From the NCBI RefSeq assembly GCF_000241465.1, contig NZ_JH584235.1:1185486-1249485 (forward strand): a stretch of 64,000 bases of DNA, read 5' to 3'. The notes beneath the pieces were generated by a model. It saw nothing but the letters and a program-made list of their open reading frames with translations, ran no database searches and was not told the DNA's origin. Position 1 is the stretch's first letter. Every line of letters starts with the position of its first letter. Shown piece after piece: positions 1-8,739 of the stretch. Both the position numbers and the translations under genes were made by a program. Source of the DNA: Sphingomonas echinoides ATCC 14820. Its GTDB lineage: Bacteria; Pseudomonadota; Alphaproteobacteria; Sphingomonadales; Sphingomonadaceae.

Positions 1-413
1 TCGTGGAAGCGCTGCATCTCCTCGGGCGTGCGGAACCGCCGCACGTCGAGCAGGCCGCCCGACACCTCCATCACCCGCCGCGTCTTGCGCTTCAGGCCGG
101 AGCGCGTGTTGCCCGACAGCGCGGCCTGATAGGCGTCGAACCCGATGCCGAGATCGGCATAGTGCCGCGTATAGCGTTGCCGCACCTGCGCGATCATGCC
201 CGGTGCCGCAGCCATCACGGCCTCGAGCTGCACCGCAGGCAAGGAGGTGACGAGATAGCCATGCGCCCGCGCGGAAAGCGGCGGCAATGTGGGCGCTTCC
301 CCGTCCAGCACCTGCCCCAGCGACAAAGGCACGCGCACCAAATGCCGCTCCACGGCGGCCAAGGTCCGCGCGCCGATTTGGAACCGCAAGGGTAGCGGCT
401 CCGCCCTGTTCAT
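1..413 (-). CDS. GNAT-type acyltransferase, CelD/BcsL-like (partial)
   Basis: This gene runs leftward off the window edge; about 137 N-terminal codons are visible. The ATG at 413 overlaps the stop of the deacetylase gene as ATGA, so the two are translationally coupled. The visible protein contains SGNTRSGLKRKTRR, a basic stretch typical of the GNAT-like fold in CelD/BcsL and FemAB-type proteins of exopolysaccharide loci. Coupling to a polysaccharide deacetylase and a nearby glycosyltransferase suggests polysaccharide modification. That role is inference, because the catalytic half lies outside the window. Confidence 0.7.
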   Translation of the reverse strand, partial: MNRAEPLPLRFQIGARTLAAVERHLVRVPLSLGQVLDGEAPTLPPLSARAHGYLVTSLPAVQLEAVMAAAPGMIAQVRQRYTRHYADLGIGFDAYQAALSGNTRSGLKRKTRRVMEVSGGLLDVRRFRTPEEMQRFH

Positions 414-1366
414 GCGGCCCGTTCCGCGACCATGTTGGACCATAATTGCTCGGCCTGACGCCAGCGCGTGCGCAGCGGATCGGGGCCAAGCGGAACGTCA
501 TATTGCCCGAGCCGCAACGCCGGACGGTCGGCGAAATGCACCGTCGGCATTTCGGTGGCGCGTTCGGCAAGCAGCGCGCACAACGCCTCGAAGCGGCGGA
601 CATGCACCGCATTGGGCCGCGTGCCCGCGCGGTTGGCGAGTTCGAAACCGTGGCTGACGATCGTCACCGCCGCATGGCGCTGATCGCGCGCATGGTCGAG
701 CGCGGCGCGCATTTCGCCTGCCGACAGCGCGCAGATCTGGAAATTGCGGAAGGCTCCCGCTTTCTCCTCGATCAGCGTCACCGGCACCTCGATCATCCCG
801 CGATGCGCGAGCGGCGCGATTTGCGCGCTCGGCAGGTCGATCGCGCTCGGCCAGGGGTGTTCGCTGCCATTGTGGCTCGAATCATAGACGAAGCCGAGTT
901 CGACGAGCGCGGTCAGCGTATCGGCATTGGCGCTATACGATCCGCCGCGAAACGCGATCGGGTGCGGCGCGCCGGTCGCGACGAGCAACTCGGTTGCGCC
1001 GCGAATCAAGTCGCGTTGTTCGGCAAGACTATATTCGACCAGCTCGAATCGCGCCGCCCGCGCGCCCTTGTCGCCCGCCACCGCAGCGGTCCAATTCGGA
1101 TGCAGATGCAGTTGCACCTCCTGCCCGGCCGCGAGGATCGTTTCCACGATCGCCCGGACGGGCGCGAGGCCAAAGGTCAATGCCGGCATTGGATCGACGA
1201 AGAAGCACGCCTTCAACCCATGCCGTGCGAGTACGTCCAGTTGATACGACACCCCGACGCCCGCCGGTTCCAGCGACCGCGCGAAAATCTCGGCCCCGAC
1301 CAGCCCGTCGGCGTGGTGGCGCCACATCAATTCCGTGTCGACGGTCAGGAAAACAGGAGAGGTCAT
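410..1366 (-). CDS. Polysaccharide deacetylase family protein
   Basis: A 318-residue protein of the NodB-like deacetylase superfamily, which removes N- or O-acetyl groups from polysaccharides using a metal ion. Visible motifs are TVDTE at residues 8-12 (first catalytic motif, D-rich), HLHPNW near 87-92 (metal-binding histidines) and a late SHGFEL segment. There is no obvious signal peptide, so it may act in the cytoplasm or on lipid-linked glycans. It overlaps the downstream GNAT-like gene by 4 nt (ATGA). The exact substrate cannot be read from the sequence. Confidence 0.8.
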   Translation of the reverse strand: MTSPVFLTVDTELMWRHHADGLVGAEIFARSLEPAGVGVSYQLDVLARHGLKACFFVDPMPALTFGLAPVRAIVETILAAGQEVQLHLHPNWTAAVAGDKGARAARFELVEYSLAEQRDLIRGATELLVATGAPHPIAFRGGSYSANADTLTALVELGFVYDSSHNGSEHPWPSAIDLPSAQIAPLAHRGMIEVPVTLIEEKAGAFRNFQICALSAGEMRAALDHARDQRHAAVTIVSHGFELANRAGTRPNAVHVRRFEALCALLAERATEMPTVHFADRPALRLGQYDVPLGPDPLRTRWRQAEQLWSNMVAERAA

Positions 1367-1436
1367 CCCGTCGGCACGTAAAGCGACGGGATGAAGATTT
1401 CACCAACCCAACAAACATTGCGCCAGCGCTAAGACA

Positions 1437-2840
1437 TCAGTCTCCGGTCAGGATCCGATCGACCAATTGCTTCACCGTCGGCACAAACCCGTTGGAATAA
1501 AACGGATCGCGCTTGAACTGATACGCACCGTGGCCGGCAAACATCAGATTCTGTTCGACATCGCCGCCATGCGCAATGTCCTGCAGCGTCTTCTGGATGC
1601 AGAAGCTGCGCGGATCGGCCAGGCGTCCGGTCGAATTGGTCTCGGTGTCCGACCAGGACGAGAACGCGCACTGGCTGAGGCAGCCCATGCAATCCGCCTG
1701 ATCCTTGCGGATCACGCCCTTGTCCTCGGGCGTGACGAAGACCAGCGTGTTGTCAGGCGTCTTCAGCGCATCGGTAAAGCCCTCGCCGAACCACTGGCGC
1801 GCGCGCAGCAGGTCGTTGCGCGTCACCCAGAAGTTCTTGCCCTTCACGCCCACGTCGAGCTGGAAGACATGGTCGCCGGCACTTTGCGTCGAAAAGGCGA
1901 TCTGCCGTTCCGAGCGCGCCTGCAAATGCCGCAGGAACGGGTTGAGCACCGCACTCGAATAAAAACCGGTCGGGGAGAAGCGGTGCAGCAGCACTTCGCC
2001 TTCCTCGATATGGGTCAACCGCGCCTTCCACGCATCGGGAATCGGGCTCTCTTGAGTCAGCAGCGGCCGCGTACCGAATTGGAAGGCGATCGTGCCGAGC
2101 TCGGGATTGTCGATCCAGTCGGACCAGTCGCGTAAGTACCACACGCCGCCCGCCATCACGATCGGCACGCTGTCGGCAATGCCACCCTCACGCATCGTCT
2201 CGCGCAGCGCCTTGACGCGCGGATACGGGTCCTGCGGGACGAGCGGGTCTTCCGCATTGGATAGGCCGTTATGGCCGCCCGCCAGCCACGGATCCTCATA
2301 CACCACCGCCGACAGCCATTCCGCCGCCTTGGAATAAGCGCGCTTCCACAGCGCGCGGAAGGCGCGGCCCGAGCTGACGATCGGCAGATAACTGACTTCG
2401 TAAGACGCCGCGATCTCGCTCAATTTATAGGGCATGCCGGCACCACAGGTGACCCCGGCAACCATCCCGCGCGTGCGTTCCAGCACGCCGTGCAGGATGC
2501 GCTGCGCCCCGCCCATTTCCCACAGCACATTGATGTTGATCGCGCCCTTGCCACCGGCAATGTCGAACGCGCGGCGCACTTGCTGCACCGCCCCCTCGAT
2601 CGCATATTCGATCAACTCCTCATGCCGGTCGCGGCGGGTGAGCGCCTTATAGACTTGCGGGATGATCTTGCCGTCGGGATCATAACTGTCGGCATTGACG
2701 GCCGAAACCGTGCCGATACCGCCCGCCGCCGCCCAGGCCCCCGCGCTCGCGTGGTTGGTCGCAGCGACGCCCTTGCCACCCTCGACCAGGGGCCAGACCT
2801 CGCGGCCGCCATAGACGATGGGCTTCAAACCTTTGAACAA
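1437..2840 (-). CDS. Nitronate monooxygenase-like flavin-dependent oxidoreductase
   Basis: A 467-residue protein of the FMN-binding 2-nitropropane dioxygenase/nitronate monooxygenase TIM-barrel family, with glycine-rich segments such as ATNHASAGAWAAAGGIGT near the N-terminus and the IVMAGGVW segment. It is about 100 residues longer than classical nitronate monooxygenases. The C-terminal part carries CMGCLSQC at residues 384-391 plus a later cysteine, suggesting an extra metal or Fe-S site. The start is TTG at 2840, chosen because GGAGG lies 8 nt upstream and no ATG fits the conserved N-terminus. Substrate unknown. Confidence 0.8.
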   Translation of the reverse strand: MFKGLKPIVYGGREVWPLVEGGKGVAATNHASAGAWAAAGGIGTVSAVNADSYDPDGKIIPQVYKALTRRDRHEELIEYAIEGAVQQVRRAFDIAGGKGAININVLWEMGGAQRILHGVLERTRGMVAGVTCGAGMPYKLSEIAASYEVSYLPIVSSGRAFRALWKRAYSKAAEWLSAVVYEDPWLAGGHNGLSNAEDPLVPQDPYPRVKALRETMREGGIADSVPIVMAGGVWYLRDWSDWIDNPELGTIAFQFGTRPLLTQESPIPDAWKARLTHIEEGEVLLHRFSPTGFYSSAVLNPFLRHLQARSERQIAFSTQSAGDHVFQLDVGVKGKNFWVTRNDLLRARQWFGEGFTDALKTPDNTLVFVTPEDKGVIRKDQADCMGCLSQCAFSSWSDTETNSTGRLADPRSFCIQKTLQDIAHGGDVEQNLMFAGHGAYQFKRDPFYSNGFVPTVKQLVDRILTGD

Positions 2841-2907
2841 CGTGACGGCCTCCGACTTAAACTACGTTCGATATACGCTTTGGATGCACTGACGGGCAAA
2901 TCGTCAA

Positions 2908-4047
2908 TTAGACGAAGGCCTCCGGCCGCCCGATCACCGCGCCATATAAGGCGGCGTACCGAGCGATCATGGTGGCCTCGTCATACTCCGCCACCGCCTT
3001 GCGTCGGTTGAGCTCGCCAAGCCAGCGCCGCCCCTCCGGATCCGATTTAGCGAGGGCTTCCAGCGCATCGCGGATCAACACCTCATGCCCGCGCTTCTCG
3101 ATGAAGCTGGCATTGTCGGGCACGACCATGCGCAGCACGTCGCCGACCGGGGTGGAGACAATCGGTAGCCCCGCCGCCATCCCCTCGATCACGCAGATCG
3201 GGAATTGTTCGGACTTGGACGACAGCGCGAGGATGTCGAAATGCCCGATATATTCATGCGGGCGCGGCAGGAAACCGGGCAGCACCAACTGGTCCTGCAT
3301 CCCCATCCGCTCGGCGGTGTCGAGAATGGCCTGCCGCTCAGGCCCCTCGCCGACGATCACCAGCCGCACGCGCGACGACATGCCGCCGACCGCGCGCACC
3401 AGCATCGGCAAGTCCTTGACCTCGCGCAGCCCAGCGACGCTGCCGATCACGATCTCGCCCGGCTTGCGCTTGAAGCCGGGGATCGCGTTGGGCTTGGGCT
3501 TTTGCGCATAGAGCGCGGTGTTGATGCCATTGGCGATCCGGTGGACGCGCTCGCGCGGCTGTTTCCACGTTTTCAGCGCAATGTCTTCCAGCGTCTCGGA
3601 GGGCACCACCAGCGCCGCCGCCTTGGTCAGCGCGAAGCGGCGATAGAGGTTGCGCGTCGGCTTCAACCCCTCGGCTTCGTCGGCGTTGAAGCCGTCCTCA
3701 TGATGCACCAGCGGCGGCACCCCGACGGACGACACGCGCCGCGCCATCGCCCCGTCGATCGCGCCCCAATTGTAGGTCAGCACCAAATCGAAGCGGCGCA
3801 TATAGGCCGCGATCGCTTCATAACGCTTGACCGAGGGACCACCCGTCAACGGCGGCGGGTTCTGCGCGATCTCATAGTCGATGCCCGTGGCGATCGCATC
3901 GCGCGCGCCATACTGGCCGTCCATGCTCGACACGATCGTGTGCCGCGCACGGTCGCCAAAGGCGTTCATCAGGCGCACTGCGCGCGCCTCCTTCCCGCCC
4001 AGCGAAAAGGTGGAGTGCAGATGCAGAATGTTGACCGGACGCGCCAT
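2908..4047 (-). CDS. Glycosyltransferase family 4 protein
   Basis: A 379-residue retaining glycosyltransferase with two Rossmann-like domains (GT-B fold). The N-terminus has the acceptor-side loop HLHSTFSLGGKEAR. The C-terminal domain has VGEGPERQ and the E-x7-E type donor-site segment SEQFPICVIEGMAAG. ATG at 4047 is preferred; an upstream TTG at 4068 would add seven residues. Together with the deacetylase and GNAT gene it points to exopolysaccharide or capsule assembly, but the sugar is not identifiable. The 207 bases upstream hold only a small hairpin (near 4152-4171) and nothing else I recognise. Confidence 0.85.
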   Translation of the reverse strand: MARPVNILHLHSTFSLGGKEARAVRLMNAFGDRARHTIVSSMDGQYGARDAIATGIDYEIAQNPPPLTGGPSVKRYEAIAAYMRRFDLVLTYNWGAIDGAMARRVSSVGVPPLVHHEDGFNADEAEGLKPTRNLYRRFALTKAAALVVPSETLEDIALKTWKQPRERVHRIANGINTALYAQKPKPNAIPGFKRKPGEIVIGSVAGLREVKDLPMLVRAVGGMSSRVRLVIVGEGPERQAILDTAERMGMQDQLVLPGFLPRPHEYIGHFDILALSSKSEQFPICVIEGMAAGLPIVSTPVGDVLRMVVPDNASFIEKRGHEVLIRDALEALAKSDPEGRRWLGELNRRKAVAEYDEATMIARYAALYGAVIGRPEAFV

Positions 4048-4275
4048 TTGGCCGCGCGTTAGCGACAAATGACGCCCGCGTCATCTCCCCCCTCTTGAAA
4101 GCCCGCACGACGATCCATATTGTTGGGGTGCGGACCGGGCCCCTCTGGCGAGGGCTGAATAAGCCCTCGTGATGTCGGACCGCATCGAGCTCGCTCGGTG
4201 CAGGACGGCCCATGACACCGTCCCCCGCCCCGAAACAGCCCGATCGATTTCACCATCGACGAAGAGGCTGCTGCC

Positions 4276-4455
4276 ATGACCAAAATGATCGACCGCCTGA
4301 CCGCCCTCCACCGCGCGATCGACGCCGCCGTTGCGCGCGAGCGCGCACGCCTTACCCCCGATCCCTTGCACATCGCCGCGCTGAAGAAGCGCCGTCTCGC
4401 GATCAAGGACCACCTTCACCGCGCGCGCACCCGGCGCGCGACCGCTACCGCATAA
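4276..4455 (+). CDS. YdcH/DUF465 family small protein
   Basis: A 59-residue, highly charged helical protein. It fits the YdcH (DUF465) family in size and pattern: an N-terminal helix with HRAIDAAVARE, a loop with PDPLHIAALKKRRLAIKD, and a basic tail. Function in the family is unknown. It lies 13 nt before the Bax inhibitor-1 homologue and is probably co-transcribed with it. The tail (RARTRRATATA) is unusually basic. Confidence 0.8.
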   Translation: MTKMIDRLTALHRAIDAAVARERARLTPDPLHIAALKKRRLAIKDHLHRARTRRATATA

Positions 4456-4468
4456 AGGACCCACACCC

Positions 4469-5176
4469 GTGCAACCCAATGTCTATCGCACTATCCCCAA
4501 TACCGTCGCCGCGCGCGACGAGGGGCTTCGCCGCTACATGCTCGGCATTTATCGCAACATGGGGATCGGCCTGGCGCTGACCGGGCTGGTCGCGATGGGC
4601 GTGGCCTCGACGCCCGCGCTGGTGGCGCTGATCTTCGGTACGCCGCTCAAATGGGTGGCGATGTTCGCGCCGCTCGCCTTCGTGATGTTCTTCTCGTTCC
4701 GCATCGACCGGATGACCACCTCGGGTGCCCGCACCGCCTTCTTCGCCTTCGCCGCCGTAATGGGCGTGTCGATGGCGAGCATCTTCCTGGTCTTTACCGG
4801 CACCAGCATCGCCCAGGCGTTCTTCACCGCCGCCGCGCTGTTCGCCGGCATGAGCCTGTGGGGCTACACCACCGGGCGGGACCTGACCAAAATGTCGACC
4901 TTCCTGATGGTCGGCCTGATCGGCGTGATCGGCGCGAGCCTGGTCAATCTGTTCATCGGCTCGTCGGTGTTGCAGACGGTCGTGTCGGTCGCCGGCGTCG
5001 TCGTGTTCACCGGGCTCACCGCCTGGGACACGCAGCGCCTGAAGAGCGAATATTTCGCATATGCAGGGACCCAAGCCGCCGAAAAGCTGGCGATCATGGG
5101 AGCGCTGTCGCTGTACCTGAACGTCATCAACCTGTTCCAGCTGCTGCTGGGCCTGATGGGCCAGCGCGAGGAATAA
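4469..5176 (+). CDS. Bax inhibitor-1/YccA family membrane protein
   Basis: A 235-residue protein of the BI-1 (UPF0005) family with about seven hydrophobic segments between residues 28 and 230. Family members are pH-sensitive calcium leak channels or interact with the FtsH protease, but bacterial roles are poorly defined. The late segment LTAWDTQRLK is a conserved BI-1 hallmark carrying the aspartate of the proposed pH sensor. Translation starts at GTG 4469. A palindromic repeat/terminator follows the stop. Confidence 0.9.
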   Translation: MQPNVYRTIPNTVAARDEGLRRYMLGIYRNMGIGLALTGLVAMGVASTPALVALIFGTPLKWVAMFAPLAFVMFFSFRIDRMTTSGARTAFFAFAAVMGVSMASIFLVFTGTSIAQAFFTAAALFAGMSLWGYTTGRDLTKMSTFLMVGLIGVIGASLVNLFIGSSVLQTVVSVAGVVVFTGLTAWDTQRLKSEYFAYAGTQAAEKLAIMGALSLYLNVINLFQLLLGLMGQREE

Positions 5177-5183
5177 ACCCTTA

Positions 5184-5209
5184 CCCCCTCCCGCTACTGC
5201 GGGAGGGGG
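5184..5209. repeat. Palindromic repeat between convergent genes (possible terminator)
   Basis: Perfect 11-bp inverted repeat with a TACT loop; arms at 5184-5194 and 5199-5209 (CCCCCTCCCGC and its complement). It lies between the convergent BI-1 and GH130 genes and could end both transcripts. The core CCCTCCCGC/GCGGGAGGG is the same as in the two hairpins inside the DUF934 gene (13556-13577 and 13636-13657), which marks it as one copy of a dispersed element. Confidence 0.75.
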
Positions 5210-5213
5210 GCGT

Positions 5214-6329
5214 TCAGGCGAAGGCCGATTTCGGGATATGCGTGATGCGGCACGCGAGATCGGCCTCGCCGCTGGCGATGACATAGTGGTCGCCCGCATC
5301 GACGATACCCGTCGTGAACACGACATTGTCGATATACATCAGCTCTTTGATCGGGTCGGTCAGCGCCGGATTGGCTTCGATCAGCGGATCGTGGCTGGTG
5401 CGCAGCACGACGCTTGGGTCATCCTGGTCCAGCAGCGACCAATAAGTGCGGTAGACCCCGACCACGCCCGACGGCTCGACCCCGTGCCACAAAGTGAGCC
5501 AGCCCTCGGGCGTCGCGATCGGCGGGGCACCGCCGCCCATCCGCGCAGTCGCCATTGTCGCGGCGTGCGGGCGGATGCCGGGCTTGTCATACGGCTTCCA
5601 ATGCAGCGCATCGGGCGAACTGGCGAGGTTGATCGAGGGCCCGGCACGCCATTCGCTGCCCGGCGGATAGGCGAAATACAAATCGCCCAAGGGCCGCGTC
5701 TGCGCCCAATACTTACCGTCGATCAGCCCCTCGAAGATGAGCATGTCCTTATTCTGGTGATCGAGCACGATCCCCTCCAGCGTCCAGTCGAGCGCAGTGT
5801 CGGAGGTGTAAAGCGTGGTCGAATGCCGCTCCGGGCTGACCGAGCAGGTCGTCATGAAATAGCGATCACCAACCTTGCTGATCCGCGCATCCTCGACGCC
5901 ATAGCATTGATAGGACGCGCGCGGCGTGACCGCCTTGTCGTAATGCACGGCCTCGATGCGGGTGCCGTCGGGATTGAGTTCGACTGGCAGCAACCAAGAT
6001 AGCGAGGTCAGCGCCATTACCCTCCACCCGCCACCGCGCATCATGAACTTTCGCGGGTCGGAGGTATCAACGAAATCGAGCGGCCAGGCATCGAGACAAT
6101 AGCCGCCATCGAACCAGCGCAAGGCGTTGATATGCTGCTCTGCCATCGGCGTGCGCAGCGCCTCCGCCACGCGCACCATCAGCAACAGATTGCCATTGGG
6201 TAGGCGCGTCATGCCGGGGTTGAACGCGCCGAGCACATAAGTCTCGGCATCGACCTTGCCCGCCAGCGGCGACTGCGCGAGGTCGACATCGGCGGGCGCG
6301 AAGATCAGCGCATCATGGGAAAAGGTCAT
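5214..6329 (-). CDS. GH130-family glycoside phosphorylase/hydrolase-like protein
   Basis: A 371-residue protein with a five-bladed beta-propeller pattern. It matches glycoside hydrolase family 130, whose members phosphorolyse or hydrolyse beta-mannosides. Family signatures are AFNPGMTRLPNGNLLLMVR near residue 33, CYGVEDARIS with the catalytic aspartate region, and FEGLIDGKYW. No signal peptide is seen, so it is probably cytoplasmic. It converges on the BI-1 gene across a palindromic repeat. The substrate (for example mannosyl-glucose or mannan fragments) cannot be fixed from the sequence. Confidence 0.8.
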   Translation of the reverse strand: MTFSHDALIFAPADVDLAQSPLAGKVDAETYVLGAFNPGMTRLPNGNLLLMVRVAEALRTPMAEQHINALRWFDGGYCLDAWPLDFVDTSDPRKFMMRGGGWRVMALTSLSWLLPVELNPDGTRIEAVHYDKAVTPRASYQCYGVEDARISKVGDRYFMTTCSVSPERHSTTLYTSDTALDWTLEGIVLDHQNKDMLIFEGLIDGKYWAQTRPLGDLYFAYPPGSEWRAGPSINLASSPDALHWKPYDKPGIRPHAATMATARMGGGAPPIATPEGWLTLWHGVEPSGVVGVYRTYWSLLDQDDPSVVLRTSHDPLIEANPALTDPIKELMYIDNVVFTTGIVDAGDHYVIASGEADLACRITHIPKSAFA

Positions 6330-6386
6330 CGAAAATCCTGCCTTGGCTGCGTCATGGCCATGCGACCGCCACAGGACGCAGACGCC

Positions 6387-7262
6387 TCACGTCGCTGCCG
6401 GTTCCGCTGCGATGCGGGCGAGCAGCCGGTCGATCCCGGCCACAGCGGCAGGCTCATTCAGCGTCGGCGCGTGGCCGATGTCCGGCAGCGTCACCAGTTC
6501 GGCCTGGTCGAGCGCCGCTTTCATCCGCTCCGCCGTCGCCGCCGCGAGGATATCCGACTTGCCACCGCGCACGATCAGCGTCGGCACAGTCTTGAGGCGA
6601 TCAAGCGCACGCCACATATCGGGGCCTGCTTCATTGCCTGGAACCCGAAACGGCTCGGCAATCTTCATGTCGTAATCGAGCACGATCCGCCCGGCACTGT
6701 TGAGCCGGTACAGCCGCTTGGCCATCGCCAGCCAGTCCTCCAACTGGTAGGTCGGAAACACGTCGCCATTGGCCTCGGCAACCGCGCGCGCAGCGTGGAC
6801 CCAGGTCGGCCAGGTGTTGGATTTGCCGACATAGCTGCGAATCCGCGATAGGCCTTCAGCGCTGATTTCCGGGCCGACATCATTCAACACCGCACCCGCC
6901 AGCGTCTCGCGCGCCGTGCCCGCCAGCAACATCGTCACGATCCCGCCAAGCGACGTTCCGATCGCGATATAGCGGGGGACGGCCAGTTCGCCGAGCAGTC
7001 CCTCTATATCCTGCACATAGGTGAGCGGGACATAGCTCATCGGATCCTTGGCATAGCCGCTCTCGCCGCGTCCGCGCAGATCGACCGCGATCACCCGCCA
7101 CTGCGGCGACAGCCGCCGCGCGAGCTCGTCATAATCGCGCGCATTGCGCGTCAGGCCGGGCAAACACAGGATCGGCGGGCGATCGGCCGACCCCGGATAA
7201 TCGCGATAATGCAGCCGCACTCCGTCATTCGACCACCAATATCGATTTTCATAAGGCGACAT
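6387..7262 (-). CDS. Alpha/beta hydrolase
   Basis: A 291-residue alpha/beta-hydrolase-fold enzyme. Visible features are the oxyanion region LCLPGLTRNARDYDELARRL, the nucleophile elbow GTSLGG and a late GHAPTLNEP carrying the catalytic histidine; DLRGRGESGYAKDP is typical of the family. ATG 7262 is chosen over upstream in-frame starts because AGGA lies 8 nt before it and residues from there match the family N-terminus. It is divergent from selO with about 50 nt between the genes. Substrate unknown. Confidence 0.85.
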   Translation of the reverse strand: MSPYENRYWWSNDGVRLHYRDYPGSADRPPILCLPGLTRNARDYDELARRLSPQWRVIAVDLRGRGESGYAKDPMSYVPLTYVQDIEGLLGELAVPRYIAIGTSLGGIVTMLLAGTARETLAGAVLNDVGPEISAEGLSRIRSYVGKSNTWPTWVHAARAVAEANGDVFPTYQLEDWLAMAKRLYRLNSAGRIVLDYDMKIAEPFRVPGNEAGPDMWRALDRLKTVPTLIVRGGKSDILAAATAERMKAALDQAELVTLPDIGHAPTLNEPAAVAGIDRLLARIAAEPAAT

Positions 7263-7312
7263 GGTCAGATCCTGGGGTTGCGTCCTGCGGTCGGCACCCT
7301 CCATATCCACGC

Positions 7313-8671
7313 ATGAGCATCACCCCGCAAGCATATGCGCCGCAAAGCGCGATCCTCGAACTGGGGGATGCCTTTTACGATCCCGTCGCCGCCGCCGACT
7401 TCCCCGAAACGCGACTGCGCTTCCGCAACGATCGCGCGGCGCGGGAGGTCGGGCTTGATGCGATGGGGGACGACGAATGGCTGCGGCATTTCGGGCGTTT
7501 CGCACCCCTGCCGGGCAACCTCGCCGAGCCGCTGGCCCTGCGCTATCACGGCCACCAATTCCGCGTGTATAATCCCGAGATTGGCGACGGGCGCGGCTTT
7601 CTGTTCGCCCAGATGCGCGACTCGCGCGGGCGGCTGATGGACCTTGCCACCAAGGGATCAGGCACGACCCCGTGGAGCCGCTTCGGCGACGGGCGGCTGA
7701 CGCTCAAAGGCGGCGTGCGCGAAGTGCTCGCCACCGAAATGCTGGAGGCATTGGGCGTCGAAACCTCGCGCAGCTTCTCGCTGATCGAAACCGGCGAGGC
7801 GCTGGAACGCGGTGACGAGCCCTCACCCACGCGTTCGGCGGTGCTGGTGCGGCTGAGCCACGGCCATATCCGCATCGGCACGTTCCAGCGCATCGCCTAT
7901 CTGCGCGATGCCGAGAACATGACGCGGCTGGTCGAATATGTCCTGCGCAACCTCTATGACGAGGCACCCGGCGAGAACGCCGCCGAGCGGTTGCTCGATC
8001 TCGTGGTGGGTCGCGCCGCCACTTTGGCCGCGAGCTATATGGCGGCAGGGTTCGTCCACGGCGTGCTCAATTCGGACAACATCAATGTCACCGGCGAAAG
8101 CTTCGATTACGGCCCGTGGCGATTCGCGCCGACCTGGGACCCGAGCTTCACCGCCGCCTATTTTGACCATGCCGGGCTTTATGCCTTTGGTCGCCAGCCC
8201 GAAGCGATCCATTGGGACGTGATGCAGCTCGCGGTCAGCCTGCGCACGATCAGCGCGGCCGAACCGCTGATCGCTGTGCTGGAAAGCTTCCCTGAGCGCT
8301 ATCAGCTGGCTGTATCCCGCGCGATTTTGTGGCGGCTGGGCGTCACGCCACGCGACCCGCAGCAGGACCGTGCGCTGGTGCAGACGATCGAACGCGCGCT
8401 GCGCACCAGCGAGCGCGGTATCGACCGCTTCTTCTTCGAAACATTCGGCGGCATAGCGCCCGAAGGCGAGACCTTTGCCGAAGTGCGCGCTGCGCTTGCG
8501 CCGTACGATGCCCGCAAGCCGCGCGACCATCGTTATTGGCAGGGCGAACCCTGTTCGATGCTGATCGACGAGGTCGAGGCGATCTGGGCGGCGATCGATC
8601 AGCAGGACGATTGGCAGCCTTTCCACGCCAAGATCGCGCGCATCCGCGAGATGGGCGACGCGTTGACGTAA
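7313..8671 (+). CDS. selO: Protein adenylyltransferase SelO (YdiU/UPF0061)
   Basis: A 452-residue pseudokinase-fold enzyme that transfers AMP to proteins during redox stress. Recognisable elements are YHGHQFRVYNPEIGDGRG, KGSGTTPWSRFGDGRLTLKG (nucleotide binding, inverted relative to kinases) and GFVHGVLNSDNINV followed by DYGPW, which carries the catalytic aspartate and metal site. It is somewhat shorter than the 470-490 residues usual for SelO. The C-terminal end lacks a cysteine or selenocysteine position, so the redox switch known from other SelO proteins seems absent here. Confidence 0.92.
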   Translation: MSITPQAYAPQSAILELGDAFYDPVAAADFPETRLRFRNDRAAREVGLDAMGDDEWLRHFGRFAPLPGNLAEPLALRYHGHQFRVYNPEIGDGRGFLFAQMRDSRGRLMDLATKGSGTTPWSRFGDGRLTLKGGVREVLATEMLEALGVETSRSFSLIETGEALERGDEPSPTRSAVLVRLSHGHIRIGTFQRIAYLRDAENMTRLVEYVLRNLYDEAPGENAAERLLDLVVGRAATLAASYMAAGFVHGVLNSDNINVTGESFDYGPWRFAPTWDPSFTAAYFDHAGLYAFGRQPEAIHWDVMQLAVSLRTISAAEPLIAVLESFPERYQLAVSRAILWRLGVTPRDPQQDRALVQTIERALRTSERGIDRFFFETFGGIAPEGETFAEVRAALAPYDARKPRDHRYWQGEPCSMLIDEVEAIWAAIDQQDDWQPFHAKIARIREMGDALT

Positions 8672-8739
8672 CCCATTGTGAGCGAACCGCCGCAAGCGGT
8701 GTGGATTCGCGTACGATTCTGGGGCAGAGAAGCTGATAA

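Noticed and set aside
4069..4275. Riboswitch or leader RNA upstream of the GT4 gene
   Set aside because: Only one short hairpin (near 4152-4171) is visible and no conserved riboswitch core could be recognised.
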